Source: Alcanivoracaceae bacterium
GTDB lineage: Bacteria > Pseudomonadota > Gammaproteobacteria > Pseudomonadales > Alcanivoracaceae
Length of the DNA: 64,000 nucleotides
Direction of reading: 5' to 3'
Assembly (NCBI GenBank): GCA_029210325.1
Contig: JARGPU010000005.1
Coordinates: 62,001 to 126,000 of the forward strand
Program-made: the position numbers and the translations under genes
Notes under the pieces: generated by a model
Told to the model about the DNA's origin: nothing
Database searches by the model: none
Seen by the model: the letters and a program-made list of their open reading frames with translations, nothing else
In this document: one piece after another, positions 39,557 to 51,945 of the stretch
Layout: each line of letters opens with the position of its first letter
How positions within the stretch are numbered: the first letter of the stretch is position 1

Positions 39557-40661
39557 ATACGCCCTTCGTCAAACCGATTGAGCAGACCCGCATTATCGTC
39601 GGCATGTCCGGCGGGGTGGACTCCGCTGTTGCCGCAGCCCTTCTCAAGCAGCAGGGCTATCAGGTCGAAGGTCTGTTCATGAAGAACTGGAACGAGGACG
39701 ACGGTAGCGAATACTGCACTGCCCGCGAAGACCTGCTGGATGCAATGCAGGTCGCCGGAGCGCTGGACATGGAATTGCACACTGCCAACTTTGCCGGCGA
39801 GTACTGGGACCGTGTTTTCGCCCATTTCCTGGATGAATACCGCGCTGGCCGCACCCCGAACCCGGACATTCTGTGTAACCGCGAAATCAAGTTTCAGGCG
39901 TTTCTCGACCATTCCTTGACCCTCGGTGCAGATGGCATTGCCACGGGGCACTATGCGCAACTGGATTACCCGGGTGATAGCGCCAGACTTCTCCGCGCGG
40001 TGGACCAGAACAAGGATCAGACCTACTTCCTGCACGCGGTCGGGGGCGATAAGTTTCGCCGCACCCTGTTTCCCCTTGGCGGCATCGAAAAACCTCAGGT
40101 GCGCCGTTTGGCAGAGCAGTTTGGTTTCGACAACCACAAGAAAAAGGATTCCACCGGGATCTGCTTTATTGGTGAGCGCCGCTTCCGGGACTTCCTGCAG
40201 CAGTATCTGCCCGCCCAGCCAGGGCCCATCGAAGATGATCACGGCAACCTGCTGGGCGAACACAGCGGGCTGATGTATTACACCCTTGGCCAGCGCCAGG
40301 GGCTGGGCATCGGCGGACGCTCTGCAGCCGCCGAGCAGCCCTGGTATGTGGCCGCCAAGGATCTTGACCGTAATGTGCTAGTCGCGGTGCAGGGCCATGA
40401 CCATGCGCTACTGCAAAGCGATGGTCTGAACACGAGCGCGGTGCACTGGGTTGCCGGGCAGCCCCCTGCCTTGCCGGCACAGATCACCGCCAAGACCCGC
40501 TATCGGCAGGCCGATCAGCGCTGTACCCTGAGCGATCTGGGCGCTGGCCGGGTATCCGTGCGGTTCGAGCAGCCGCAGCGGGCCGTGACCCCAGGTCAGT
40601 CGGTGGTGTTTTATGATGATCAGGTGTGCCTCGGCGGCGCCGTAATTGAGGAGACATTCTG

Positions 40662-40662
<1 letters not shown>
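39553..40662 (+). CDS. mnmA: tRNA-specific 2-thiouridylase MnmA
   Basis: A 369-aa enzyme that thiolates U34 of Lys, Glu and Gln tRNAs. PP-loop [12 protein letters not shown], the catalytic Cys pair in [12 protein letters not shown] and [12 protein letters not shown], and the DKDQTYFL-like NKDQTYFLH motif. Sulfur may come via TusA-type relays; a TusA homologue lies at the right end of the window. Coupled to nudJ and hflD. Confidence 0.97.
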
Positions 40663-42747
<2,085 letters not shown>

Positions 42748-42752
42748 GCCCT

Positions 42753-43898
42753 GTGGACCACGCCGATCTGAACCTGCCGTCATTCAGGCTGCCGCTGCCC
42801 GCAGACCAGTTTCTGCAACAGTACTGGCAGAAGAAACCACTGGTAATGCGTGCTGCGGCCAGCGGCCTTGCCCATCCTGACCCGGACACATTGGCCGGCC
42901 TGGCCCTGGAAGACTGCGTCGAATCACGTTTGATGACAGGTGCCGGGACCGGACCCTGGAATGTCCAGAACGGGCCTTTCACCGAGCAGGACTTCAATGC
43001 CCTGCCGAAGCAAAACTGGACCCTGCTGGTACAGTCCGTGGATCACTTCATGACCGAAGTATCGCTGCTGCTGGACAGTTTTTCTTTTCTACCCGGCTGG
43101 CGTATGGAAGACATCATGCTCAGCTATGCCGTCAAAGGCGGCAGCGTCGGCCCACACTACGACCGCTATGACGTGTTTTTGATTCAGGCCCGTGGCAAGC
43201 GCCGCTGGCAGATAGGGCCTCACTGTGACGACACCAGCCCACGCCTGCCACATGAAGAGCTGCGCCTGCTCGACGGCATGTCAGTTGAAGAGGAGTTTGT
43301 CGCGGAACCAGGCGATGTACTCTACCTGCCCCCCGGCATTGGCCATTGGGGCGTTGCTGAAGATGACGACTGCGTTACCTGGTCCGTAGGCTTCCGCGCC
43401 GCAGCACCGGCAGATCTGCTGGCCCGACTGGCAGACCAAGCCATTGAACGCAGCGATCAGAGCCTTTACACAGATATGGACCGCACTCCCTGCAGCGCCC
43501 CCGAACTGCTTGGCGATTCAGATTTGGACAGCCTGCGCCAGCAAGCTCTGGCCCTTATTGACCGTGACGTCATGCGAGAAGCTTTTTCTGCCCTGCTATC
43601 CGAGCCTCGCCAACCAGCTGGTCTTGATTTTGAGGTGGATTGCGGGCACATTGCCGCCGCATCGGAAGACACCGTGATGGTCCGGCATGGCGCCGCCCGT
43701 CTATTGATAGATAGTCTTGGCCATGCCTGGATCAATGGTGAAAAACGCCAGCTGAGCGAAGCCCAGCGACCGCTAGCCACCCTGTTGGCTCGCCAGCGCA
43801 GCTATACCGAAACGGAATTGCAACCGCTGCTGAATGATGATTCAGAGCAGTTGATGGAGGAATGGATTGATGCCGGCTACTTCACTGTTATCGAGTAA
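42753..43898 (+). CDS. roxA: Ribosomal protein uL16 3-hydroxylase RoxA (cupin/JmjC)
   Basis: A 381-aa Fe(II)/2-oxoglutarate oxygenase that hydroxylates an Arg of ribosomal protein L16 (YcfD in E. coli). Iron ligands: H-x-D in GPHYDRYDVF and a later His in GIGHWGVAED. YWQKKPLVMRAA at the start and LQQYWQKKPL are family features; the C-terminal winged helix spans about 300-381. GTG start at 42753, 5 bases after purB. Confidence 0.92.
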   Translation: MDHADLNLPSFRLPLPADQFLQQYWQKKPLVMRAAASGLAHPDPDTLAGLALEDCVESRLMTGAGTGPWNVQNGPFTEQDFNALPKQNWTLLVQSVDHFMTEVSLLLDSFSFLPGWRMEDIMLSYAVKGGSVGPHYDRYDVFLIQARGKRRWQIGPHCDDTSPRLPHEELRLLDGMSVEEEFVAEPGDVLYLPPGIGHWGVAEDDDCVTWSVGFRAAAPADLLARLADQAIERSDQSLYTDMDRTPCSAPELLGDSDLDSLRQQALALIDRDVMREAFSALLSEPRQPAGLDFEVDCGHIAAASEDTVMVRHGAARLLIDSLGHAWINGEKRQLSEAQRPLATLLARQRSYTETELQPLLNDDSEQLMEEWIDAGYFTVIE

Positions 43899-43905
43899 CC
43901 AGACT

Positions 43906-44334
43906 ATGCCTGTCACTATCCAGCGCACATCTTGGGCCGACAATGAAACGGCCCTGCGCAGCATTCGCGAAGCGGTATTTATCCGTGAGCAGCGCGTACC
44001 TGAATCACTGGAGTGGGATGAACACGACCAGCAAGCGGTGCACTTCTTGGCCATCGGTCCAGGGGGCATCCCGGCAGGCTGTATTCGTTTACTACCGACC
44101 GGCCAGCTCAGTCGTCTCGCCGTGCTTGAACAGTTTCGCAATCAGGACATAGGCTCCGCCCTGCTTTCAGCAGCAGAAGCTGAAGCTCGTAGCAGCGGGA
44201 TGGACGAGATTTTCCTGCATGCCCAGACTCAGGCCTGTCACTTTTACGAGAATGCCGGCTTTACTGTTAGTGGGGGCATTTTCCTGGAGGCCGATATTCC
44301 GCACCGCCAGATGTTCAAGGAACTTGGCCACTGA
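43906..44334 (+). CDS. GNAT-family N-acetyltransferase (ElaA/YjcF-like)
   Basis: A 142-aa GNAT. SIREAVFIREQRVPESLEWDEHD is the opening typical of the YjcF-like group, with LSRLAVLEQFRNQDIGSALL as the acetyl-CoA loop (R-x-x-x-I-G). YENAGFTVSGG ends it. ATG at 43906; the frame is open into the 3' end of roxA. Its stop overlaps the next start (TGATG). Substrate unknown. Confidence 0.82.
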   Translation: MPVTIQRTSWADNETALRSIREAVFIREQRVPESLEWDEHDQQAVHFLAIGPGGIPAGCIRLLPTGQLSRLAVLEQFRNQDIGSALLSAAEAEARSSGMDEIFLHAQTQACHFYENAGFTVSGGIFLEADIPHRQMFKELGH

Positions 44335-44828
44335 TGCAGTCAGGCTGGGCAGACGGTGCATTGCCTGATGATCCTGCAGTGCATGAACAAGTCTGTGATG
44401 AAGTGCTGGCCGACGCGCGTCGCAGCCTGCGCATATTTGCCCCCGATCTCGACCAGCAATTACTTAATCGAGACCGCGTCAGTGAATTGCTAGCCGGGCT
44501 GGCACGACGTAATTCCTCAGCCCGCATCCGTATTCTGATTGCCGATGCCAGTCAGGCTGTAGCAGATGGTCATCGGTTGGTCTATCTGGCCCGCCGCCTG
44601 CCCTCATATGTCAGTATCAGGGTATTGCCCCGAGACAGCCGTAGCGTAAGCGAAAACTGGTTAATAGCCGACGAACGCACCCTGCTCTGGCGGCCTGATT
44701 TTCGTCACCTTCGCCACGCCATCCTGCATCGGGATGACCCGGCTCGATGCGGCGCACTGCAGCGCTACTTTGATGAGCGCTGGGATCAGTCACTTGACGA
44801 CCCCGCCTTACGCCAACTGCACCTTTGA
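44334..44828 (+). CDS. Conserved protein, DUF7931-type
   Basis: A 164-aa soluble protein, translationally coupled to the GNAT gene. It contains LRIFAPDLDQQLLNRDRVSELLAG and RIRILIADASQAVADGHRLVYLARRLPSY, and a late NWLIADERTLLWRPD. The layout recalls a phospholipase-D-like half domain (strand-helix plus a late loop), but no HKD motif is present. The same GNAT plus small protein pair is common in this group. Function unknown. It overlaps the convergent membrane-protein gene by 21 bases. Confidence 0.65.
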   Translation: MQSGWADGALPDDPAVHEQVCDEVLADARRSLRIFAPDLDQQLLNRDRVSELLAGLARRNSSARIRILIADASQAVADGHRLVYLARRLPSYVSIRVLPRDSRSVSENWLIADERTLLWRPDFRHLRHAILHRDDPARCGALQRYFDERWDQSLDDPALRQLHL

Positions 44829-45488
44829 TATACCAGCCTTATGTCGCAGCTTCTCAAGCAGCCGACGACGAGCAGACTCATAAAGCCGTCTTGATAGCCA
44901 GCCGCTATCCAGCATGCGCCGGTGTTCAGCAAGCTCTGCCGCGAGACGCTTGTTGCCCTTCGGCAAAATGATCTGCGCTCCCTCGGCACGTTCCGTTAGC
45001 AGTTCAACAAAGCGCCTTGGCCGAGCTTGGCGTAACAGCTCCCGGCTGACGCTGCATACTGGAATAGCCCCCGTGGCAGTACGGAACTCCCAGCGCCCCA
45101 AACGTGCTGACATCACCGCTAGCAGCAACAAGCAGGGGGCTGCCAAAGCCACCATTAGCAGGGCCTGCGGCTGGAGTAGCGTGGCGACTATTATCATAAC
45201 CATACTCACCAGGCCCACCAGAGATACGCGTATGGTGATATCGCCAGAGTGATAGGTCGGCTGCGGGTCGAGATAGGCCAGGTTAACCACGCGCTCGGGC
45301 ACCTGTGGCCGACGTCGATCACGAATCCCCAGATAGTGCCCATTGAACAGCACCAATTCGACTTCCTCATCGCGCCAGGGGCTACGCTGTACCAGCCTGC
45401 TTTCCACCCGGCGTTGGTTACTGGAGGGCACGGCCAGACAGTCGTCGGCGAGCATTCTGGCGATCAGCGCATGAGCACTATGGTTCAT
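44808..45488 (-). CDS. Membrane protein of unknown function, two helices
   Basis: A 226-aa protein I do not recognise. A cytosolic N-terminal part (about 1-80) with VELVLFNGHYLGIRDRRRP, two adjacent transmembrane helices (about 90-130: LVGLVSMVMIIVATLL and LLMVALAAPCLLLLAVM), then a basic helical C-terminal part. Start at 45488 (MNHSAHALIARML) with GGAGAGA upstream; an ATG 18 bases farther up is possible. Overlaps the previous gene tail to tail. Confidence 0.6.
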   Translation of the reverse strand: MNHSAHALIARMLADDCLAVPSSNQRRVESRLVQRSPWRDEEVELVLFNGHYLGIRDRRRPQVPERVVNLAYLDPQPTYHSGDITIRVSLVGLVSMVMIIVATLLQPQALLMVALAAPCLLLLAVMSARLGRWEFRTATGAIPVCSVSRELLRQARPRRFVELLTERAEGAQIILPKGNKRLAAELAEHRRMLDSGWLSRRLYESARRRLLEKLRHKAGISKVQLA

Positions 45489-45607
45489 GATGACGTCTCT
45501 CCCCATTGTGACAGTAGAGTGCGCATTGAAAGCGCGATAGGAAGATAGTGCCGGAAATGGCTAATGCTTAAATACGAACCAGTTGGCAGTGGCAGCGGAC
45601 CCGCGCC

Positions 45608-46273
45608 TCAAATCCTGCAACTGGTCAGCCGCCATAAGGCATGGCCGCTGGCCTGATACTTATTCTCGAAGTCACTAATTGCTTGATCAGGGTGAAATTG
45701 CTCAAACGGCGTCGGGCGGCCAGCCAAGGCTAGTGCGGCGGCCATTTCCTCGACGTAAACAGGCCAGTTGCTGCGCAGCTCAAGGCATTCGCTGATTGCC
45801 AGCAAGGTTGGTAGTACCGGGTGGCCATGCCAGCGCCGGGAGAGATGGCCCGGTTTCGGCCATGGATTAGGGTAGAGTAGAAAATTGCGCTGCAATACCC
45901 AGCCCTCCGCAGCCATCAAGCGCCAGATATCAGCACATTCGGCACGCAGCACCAGGGCATTGGCTGGCAGCTCAAATCGAGCATGCCCCCGTAACAGCCG
46001 GTGGGCAGATTGATCGATACCAATAACCAGCACGTCAGGATTCGAACGGGCCAGTTGGCAAGAGCTGTAACCGGTGCCGCAACCGGAGTCCAGCCACAGG
46101 GGCCTGGACTCGCCGCGCTGGCGGCGCCAGCTTTGCAGGGCAGCAAATGCCTCGACATTATGATCGGCCAGTGGCTGGCGCCATTGGGATGCCAGATGGC
46201 GCAGTACAACTGCTTCAAGAGATGGATGAGTGCCTGTTTGAGGTGACAGGACGGAACGACTGTTGCCAGACAT
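45608..46273 (-). CDS. TrmB-like SAM-dependent methyltransferase with altered motifs
   Basis: A 221-aa Rossmann methyltransferase. SAM loop WLDSGCGTGYSSCQLA, then LLYPNPWPKPGHLSRRW, the position of FPDPWxKxxHxKRR in tRNA (guanine-N7) methyltransferase TrmB, and ISDFENKYQASGHALWRL like the TxFExKYxxxGH end of TrmB. The key Asp of FPDPW is Asn here, and the TD-W motif reads SNW, so it may be a paralogue with a different or lost activity. Start at 46273 with GGTGGAG. Flanked by genes of unknown function. Confidence 0.7.
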   Translation of the reverse strand: MSGNSRSVLSPQTGTHPSLEAVVLRHLASQWRQPLADHNVEAFAALQSWRRQRGESRPLWLDSGCGTGYSSCQLARSNPDVLVIGIDQSAHRLLRGHARFELPANALVLRAECADIWRLMAAEGWVLQRNFLLYPNPWPKPGHLSRRWHGHPVLPTLLAISECLELRSNWPVYVEEMAAALALAGRPTPFEQFHPDQAISDFENKYQASGHALWRLTSCRI

Positions 46274-46365
46274 CGGCGACTCCACCATTCGGGGCCGGCA
46301 GTGTAACTACCAGCCCCGAGTGCTACCAGCAAAGTCAGCTGGACTAAAGGATCATTACTGCCCGC

Positions 46366-48588
46366 TTAAAATGACTCGCCAAGCAAAGTGCCAAACAAGC
46401 TGGCAAACAGATCAATCAGCTCCTGCGGCAAGATATCGGTGAGCGGGCCGGCAAAATAACTGCGTGATTCGCCATTCAGGAAATGAATGGTGGCGCCCAG
46501 GTTCTGCCAGTCGAATGCAACCGTGGCCACCAGTTGATCACCGGAGTAGATATAGCCGCCGTTCAAGCCCGTCAGGAAAAAGCTCAGGGCAACATCAGTA
46601 TCATTCGCCGCAGTAGCATCGAGTCGCAGGCCATCCAGAGTAAATTGCCACTGTTTCCCGTCGCCCTGTATGGCTGCAGTGCCATTAATATCAAGTACAG
46701 AGAAGTTAAGTCCGGCAACTATGGCCAGCAATGCTTGCGGATTTAAGCTTTCAGAAGAAGCCTGTTCAGTGAACTCGGCAAAAAGACTCCCCAATCCGCT
46801 CAGCTCACCGTCAGCTTCTACTTCAAAAACTGGCAAGCCAAATGCTTCAAAGCCGAAAGCTGCCTGCAGGGTCGCACTTTGCCCAACATCTACGTGCAAC
46901 GCCGGCACTCCCTCAAGGCTGAACAGACGATCGCCATCCGGACTGACCAATTCACCGGACTCAATGTGCAGGGACAGCAGTGGGCCATCAGCCTGCGCCG
47001 TCAGCACCCGGGTGTTGACCTCTCCCCATGCATCCAGCTCACCATAAAAACCGAATTCCTGATCATCCGTTTTAAAGATTGCTGCATCACCAACGATATG
47101 AGCACGAACCTGAAGGTTGGCAAGCAGATCGAGTATGTCCTCAATGAAAGCGCTGCTATCCAGATCCCCGCCGGAAATCACCGCAGCAGTCAGGGCGCTG
47201 AGCAGCGGATCAAAGTCCGTATCGTAAAGATCGATATGCAGTGTGCCCTGCAACTGACCAGAGATTTCCGTATTGCTGGCCGAGGCCGTCACCGCATAGC
47301 TGAGCTCTCCGTTAGACAGTCCTGCGATAAGTGGCGCCAAATCCACTAACACATCAACAGTCTGGCCATTATGGACACCCGAGATCACCATCTGGCGAGT
47401 CGCGAGAGTGACAACAGCGTTCAGCCCCGGCATGCCATACACATCAATCGGCAGAGTTGGCGGCAGGGGATATCCTGGCGGTACTTGGGATAGCATCAGG
47501 TCTGTTGTTATTGCCGCCTGCACAACGGTCAGCGCGCTGCCCAGAGAAACCTGAGCCAGATCCAGCGTGTGTTGAGTATAGAGCCAGTCAAGTTGGTGCC
47601 TTTGGCTGGCCAGGAACGTGCCGTCTTCATCTATCCCGGCAGTTCGCAGGTAGCCATCCAGATCATCTAGCGGCGCCATCGCACGAGCCATGGCGGCTTC
47701 GTCGTAGCCAGTGGAGCCCGAAACCACGGTAAGCGGGCCCGCCCAGCGGGTGTACACATTCTGTAAAGAGCCAATCAAAGTGGTCAGATCTATGTCGCCA
47801 CCGGCAAACCGCTGCGCCACCGCCCGAGATGCCTCGACCAGAGTCTGCAGGTCACCGCCGCCCTGTCCAATTGGCAGCTGGCCACCGTTGTCGATAAAGG
47901 CTTGTACATACTCCGCGATAACCTGCTGGGCATCGGTGCCACCGCTCAGCTGGGCGAAGCCCGCGGACAAAAAGCCGTGTGCCTGAGCAGCATCTGTGGC
48001 CGCTGCCAGCTCTGCAAGATCGGTAACATCAATTGGCGTCTGCCAGGCAAAATTTTCATCCAGAGCAAATACTGCGGCGACCTGAGACAGTGCCAGCATT
48101 GCAGTCTGATCGGTGACACCCAAGGGAAACTGCTCTGCCCAAAGCGCCGCAATATGAGTCAGCGGAGTGACCGCCACGCTGCCCTGTGGCCGATTTGCCG
48201 GGAGCAGGGACACCAACTGGAAATTCTCTGGCAAAGGCATTGCTTGACCAAAGGCAACGCCGGCACCACAGCCATCAGTGGCGTCACACAGCATGGTGGA
48301 TGAGCCATCCGGCGCGGCCTCAATGACCAGCCGAATCAGCTCATCGGGAAGCTCTGGGAAATTGAAATAGCCTTCATCGTCTGTCAGCGTGCTGGCAATA
48401 AAACGACTGGGCTGGCGCTCTGAGTCGAACGCATAGGCGCTGACCCTTGCTCCTTGCAGGACGCCTTTAACGGCGCGCCCCTCGGCGGACTTATCTACTG
48501 CTGGTTCGCTGTTGAAGCGTTCGCCACCGCAAGCAGCAAGCCCCGCAGCAAGAAGCAAAACCGTCAGCCATCTAAACGAGCCGGCCAT
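46366..48588 (-). CDS. Large lipoprotein with carboxypeptidase-regulatory-like domain
   Basis: A 740-aa lipoprotein: signal peptide ending in lipobox LAAC (Cys near residue 20), followed by a disordered spacer and an Ig/CNA-B-like segment (VKGVLQGARVSAYAFD ... TDDEGYFNFPELP) of the kind found in peptidase-associated carrier domains. The remainder is Ala/Leu/Asp-rich; the last third alternates like beta strands (FSLEGVPALHVDVGQSATL). Two Cys (LCDATDGCG) may form a disulfide. No catalytic motif seen. Probably an outer-membrane surface or periplasmic protein; function unknown. Confidence 0.65.
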   Translation of the reverse strand: MAGSFRWLTVLLLAAGLAACGGERFNSEPAVDKSAEGRAVKGVLQGARVSAYAFDSERQPSRFIASTLTDDEGYFNFPELPDELIRLVIEAAPDGSSTMLCDATDGCGAGVAFGQAMPLPENFQLVSLLPANRPQGSVAVTPLTHIAALWAEQFPLGVTDQTAMLALSQVAAVFALDENFAWQTPIDVTDLAELAAATDAAQAHGFLSAGFAQLSGGTDAQQVIAEYVQAFIDNGGQLPIGQGGGDLQTLVEASRAVAQRFAGGDIDLTTLIGSLQNVYTRWAGPLTVVSGSTGYDEAAMARAMAPLDDLDGYLRTAGIDEDGTFLASQRHQLDWLYTQHTLDLAQVSLGSALTVVQAAITTDLMLSQVPPGYPLPPTLPIDVYGMPGLNAVVTLATRQMVISGVHNGQTVDVLVDLAPLIAGLSNGELSYAVTASASNTEISGQLQGTLHIDLYDTDFDPLLSALTAAVISGGDLDSSAFIEDILDLLANLQVRAHIVGDAAIFKTDDQEFGFYGELDAWGEVNTRVLTAQADGPLLSLHIESGELVSPDGDRLFSLEGVPALHVDVGQSATLQAAFGFEAFGLPVFEVEADGELSGLGSLFAEFTEQASSESLNPQALLAIVAGLNFSVLDINGTAAIQGDGKQWQFTLDGLRLDATAANDTDVALSFFLTGLNGGYIYSGDQLVATVAFDWQNLGATIHFLNGESRSYFAGPLTDILPQELIDLFASLFGTLLGESF

Positions 48589-48702
48589 AATAATCCCCTG
48601 TTGTTGTTATCGCCGCCCTACAGCCGTGACCGAGCGGACATATTTTAGTCAAGTCTAAGCCGAAAGAATGGTTGTACGCCAGTTCCGATGTGAGGTAGAA
48701 AT

Positions 48703-48734
48703 AAAAAAGGCCCGATATGCATCGGGCCTTTTTT
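48703..48734 (-). terminator. Intrinsic terminator after glcB
   Basis: AAAAAAGGCCCGAT (48703-48716), loop ATGC, ATCGGGCCTTTTTT (48721-48734). Perfect 14-base arms with A- and T-runs, so strong in either direction; it lies 27 bases past the malate synthase stop. Confidence 0.93.
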
Positions 48735-48760
48735 CACTTTATAGACAAGCAGTTAGAAGA

Positions 48761-50929
48761 TCAGGCGCCGTAACGGGCCTTGGCTTCCAGACGCCGACGA
48801 TGCAGGACCGGCTCGGTATATCCGCTTGGCTGGGCACAGCCCTCGAACACCAGCTCGCAGGCGGCAGCAAAAGCCACCCCGTCGAAACCTGGCGCCAACG
48901 GCCGATACAGGGGGTCATTGGCATTCTGCTTGTCGACCACCGCCGCCATGCGCTTCATGGCGGCCATCACATCGTCCTTGCTGACCACGCCATGACGCAG
49001 CCAGTTAGCGATGTGCTGGCTGGAGATACGCAAAGTGGCACGATCTTCCATCAGTCCGACATCGCTGATGTCAGGCACCTTGGAGCAGCCCACGCCCTGA
49101 TCGATCCAACGCACCACATAACCAAGAATACCCTGGCAGTTGTTATCCAGTTCGGCGCGCTTGTCTTCTGCGCTCCAGTTGGTGTCACTGGCTAACGGAA
49201 TAGTCAGAATATCGTCCAGGGAAGCACGAGGGCGGCTCTGCAGCTGCTTCTGCACAGCAAATACATCCACTCTATGGTAGTGAGTGGCATGCAGGGTGCC
49301 AGCGGTTGGGGACGGCACCCATGCACAATTGGCACCAGCCTTCGGGTGGCCGATTTTCTGCTCCATCATTTGCTTCATCTCGTCCGGCATGGCCCACATA
49401 CCTTTACCGATTTGAGCATGCCCGGGCAGACCGCACTCCAGACCGATGTCCACGTTCCAGTCTTCGTAGGCGCTAATCCACTTCTGCTTCTTCATATCCG
49501 CTTTGCGCACCATGGCGCCGGCTTCCATGGAGGTGTGGATCTCGTCACCGGTACGGTCAAGGAAACCGGTGTTGATAAACATGACCCGCTCTTTGGCGAC
49601 ACGGATGCACTCTTTCAGGTTCACCGTAGTACGGCGCTCTTCATCCATGATGCCGATCTTCAGGGTGTTGCGCGGCAAGCCCAGCGAGTCCTCGACGCGA
49701 CCGAACAGCTCGCAGGCGAAGGCCACTTCTTCCGGGCCGTGCATTTTTGGCTTGACGATATACACGGAACCGGTGCGGCTGTTGCTGTATTTGCCAACGC
49801 CCTTCAGGTCGTGAACCGCAGCCAGCACAGTGACCATGGCGTCCATAATGCCTTCCGGGATTTCCTCACCGCCGACCAGAATGGCGTTGTTGGTCATCAA
49901 GTGGCCGACGTTACGCACCAACAGCAGTACTCGGCCATGCAGGGTTAGTTCGCTGCCGTCCACGGCAGTGTAGGTGCGATCCGGGTTCAGGGTGCGGGTG
50001 ATGGTACGACCGCCCTTCTCCATGGTCTCGGCCAGATCGCCTTTCATCAGGCCAAACCAGTTGCCGTAAGCCACCACCTTGTCCGGCGCATCCACCGCGG
50101 CCACTGAATCTTCACAGTCCTGAATGGCAGTTACGGCAGACTCCAACAGCAGGTCTTTAACATTCGCCGGATCTTCAGCACCAATCGGATGATTGGCATC
50201 TATCTGGATTTCAATATGCAGGCCATTATTGACCAGCAGAATGCCAGTCGGCGCAGCCATATCACCGCTAAAGCCAACAAACTGAGCTGGGTTCTTCAGG
50301 CTGGTTTCACCGGCGGAGGTATTTACCACCAGCTTGCCGTCAACAATGCTGTACTTAACCGAGTCACTGTGGGACCCATTGGCCAGCGGCGCGGCGTCAT
50401 CCAGCAGTTGGCGCGCCCAGGCAATTACCTTGGCGCCACGCTTCGGGTTGTAAGCTCCACCCTTCTCGGCTCCACCTTCATCGCTGATCACGTCCGAGCC
50501 GTAAAGTGCATCGTAAAGGCTGCCCCAACGGGCGTTGGCCGCGTTCAACGCGTAGCGGGCATTCATCACCGGAACGACCAGCTGGGGACCGGCAATGGTG
50601 GCAATTTCCTGATCAACATTGGCGGTGGTGACGCTAAAAGCCTCACCTTCCGGCAGCAGGTAACCAATCTCGGTCAAGAATGCCTTGTACTCGACCATGT
50701 CGACAGCCTTGCCCTGGCGAGCCTGATGCCAAGCGTCGATCTTTGCCTGAATCTCATCACGCTTGGCTAGCAACGCCTTGTTTTTTGGCATCAGATCGGT
50801 GGCCACTTTTTCCAGCTCGGACCAGAACGTGTCAGCCGCAATGCCAGTGCCGGGAATAATGCGATTGACCACCAGGTCGTGCAGATCAGAGGCGATTTCA
50901 AGGGTGCCGTGCTTGATGCGATCAGTCAT
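48761..50929 (-). CDS. glcB: Malate synthase G
   Basis: A 722-aa TIM-barrel enzyme condensing glyoxylate with acetyl-CoA to malate, part of the glyoxylate shunt. Family signatures: [22 protein letters not shown], the Arg/Glu/Asp site around [11 protein letters not shown] and [21 protein letters not shown], and [18 protein letters not shown]. Acetyl-CoA use fits the fatty-acid genes nearby. Monocistronic, with its own terminator. Confidence 0.97.
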   Translation of the reverse strand: MTDRIKHGTLEIASDLHDLVVNRIIPGTGIAADTFWSELEKVATDLMPKNKALLAKRDEIQAKIDAWHQARQGKAVDMVEYKAFLTEIGYLLPEGEAFSVTTANVDQEIATIAGPQLVVPVMNARYALNAANARWGSLYDALYGSDVISDEGGAEKGGAYNPKRGAKVIAWARQLLDDAAPLANGSHSDSVKYSIVDGKLVVNTSAGETSLKNPAQFVGFSGDMAAPTGILLVNNGLHIEIQIDANHPIGAEDPANVKDLLLESAVTAIQDCEDSVAAVDAPDKVVAYGNWFGLMKGDLAETMEKGGRTITRTLNPDRTYTAVDGSELTLHGRVLLLVRNVGHLMTNNAILVGGEEIPEGIMDAMVTVLAAVHDLKGVGKYSNSRTGSVYIVKPKMHGPEEVAFACELFGRVEDSLGLPRNTLKIGIMDEERRTTVNLKECIRVAKERVMFINTGFLDRTGDEIHTSMEAGAMVRKADMKKQKWISAYEDWNVDIGLECGLPGHAQIGKGMWAMPDEMKQMMEQKIGHPKAGANCAWVPSPTAGTLHATHYHRVDVFAVQKQLQSRPRASLDDILTIPLASDTNWSAEDKRAELDNNCQGILGYVVRWIDQGVGCSKVPDISDVGLMEDRATLRISSQHIANWLRHGVVSKDDVMAAMKRMAAVVDKQNANDPLYRPLAPGFDGVAFAAACELVFEGCAQPSGYTEPVLHRRRLEAKARYGA

Positions 50930-51067
50930 GGGACGGGTACCTATCCGGTCGAATAAAACGGATGCCGAGCAACAGCCCGGCTATTGAAGGCGGCGATTCT
51001 AACGGATTCAGCGGGCCAGTTCATGCGCCCTGAGGCAAGGTGCGTGACTTTCAGGTCACAAAATCGA

Positions 51068-51931
51068 CTACTGCAGATTCATAATATCGAGTCGATGAGC
51101 CTCACCGAGCTCTCGCCCCGCCCTGCCCTGCTCCAGACTGACGAAGTCAAACAGCCTGCCATCAGCCAGTTGCGACGGTGCGACATTCTGGATGGCTGCA
51201 AAAATGCTCTCAATGCGGCCCGGGAACTGGCGATCCCATTGCTGCAACATGTCTTTCACGGCCTGGCGCTGCAGTCCATCCTGGGAGCCACACAAGTTGC
51301 AGGGAATAATCGGGAACTGCTTGTAGGCAGCAAACTTTTCGATGTCCTTTTCGCGGCAATAGGCCAGCGGCCGGATCAGGATATGCTTGCCGTCATCGCT
51401 GCGTAGTTTGGGCGGCATGGCTTTCATCTTGCCACCATGGAACAGGTTCAGAAACAGGGTTTCGACGATATCGTCGCGATGGTGGCCGAGGGCAATCTTG
51501 TTGGCGCCAATATCCTCGGCAAAACCGTACAGGGTACCGCGACGCAGGCGCGAGCAAAGCGAGCAGGTAGTTTTGCCCTCTTCAATTTTCTCCCGGACGA
51601 TAGAGTATGTGTCTTTCTCAAGAATGTGGAATGGCACTCCTTCTTTCTCGAGATACTGCGGCAGGACATGCTCGGGAAAACCTGGCTGTTTCTGGTCCAG
51701 ATTAACAGCGATGAGCTCAAAATTAACCGGCGCTGTCACCTGCAAATTACGCAAGATTTCCAGCATGGTATAGGAGTCCTTGCCACCAGAGAGGCACACC
51801 ATGATCCTGTCGCCATCCTGAATCATATTGAAATCGGCAATCGCCTTGCCCACTTCACGGCGCAGTCGCTTTTGCAGCTTATTGAAACGGACCCGGTCCT
51901 TGGGCAGCAGTTCGTCGGCAACGTCAGTCAT
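51068..51931 (-). CDS. ttcA: tRNA 2-thiocytidine synthase TtcA
   Basis: A 287-aa Fe-S-dependent enzyme that thiolates C32 of some tRNAs. PP-loop [11 protein letters not shown], cluster Cys in [10 protein letters not shown] and a third in [14 protein letters not shown]. Start at 51931 ([12 protein letters not shown]); the longer frame lies inside the SDR gene. Fourteen bases after the SDR stop. Confidence 0.95.
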   Translation of the reverse strand: MTDVADELLPKDRVRFNKLQKRLRREVGKAIADFNMIQDGDRIMVCLSGGKDSYTMLEILRNLQVTAPVNFELIAVNLDQKQPGFPEHVLPQYLEKEGVPFHILEKDTYSIVREKIEEGKTTCSLCSRLRRGTLYGFAEDIGANKIALGHHRDDIVETLFLNLFHGGKMKAMPPKLRSDDGKHILIRPLAYCREKDIEKFAAYKQFPIIPCNLCGSQDGLQRQAVKDMLQQWDRQFPGRIESIFAAIQNVAPSQLADGRLFDFVSLEQGRAGRELGEAHRLDIMNLQ

Positions 51932-51945
51932 GGAGGGGCTCGGAA

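Noticed and set aside
51044-51059. GTGAC-N6-GTCAC repeat resembling a MatP matS site
   Set aside because: matS needs a 3-base spacer (GTGACRNYGTCAC); here it is 6, so I treat it as chance.
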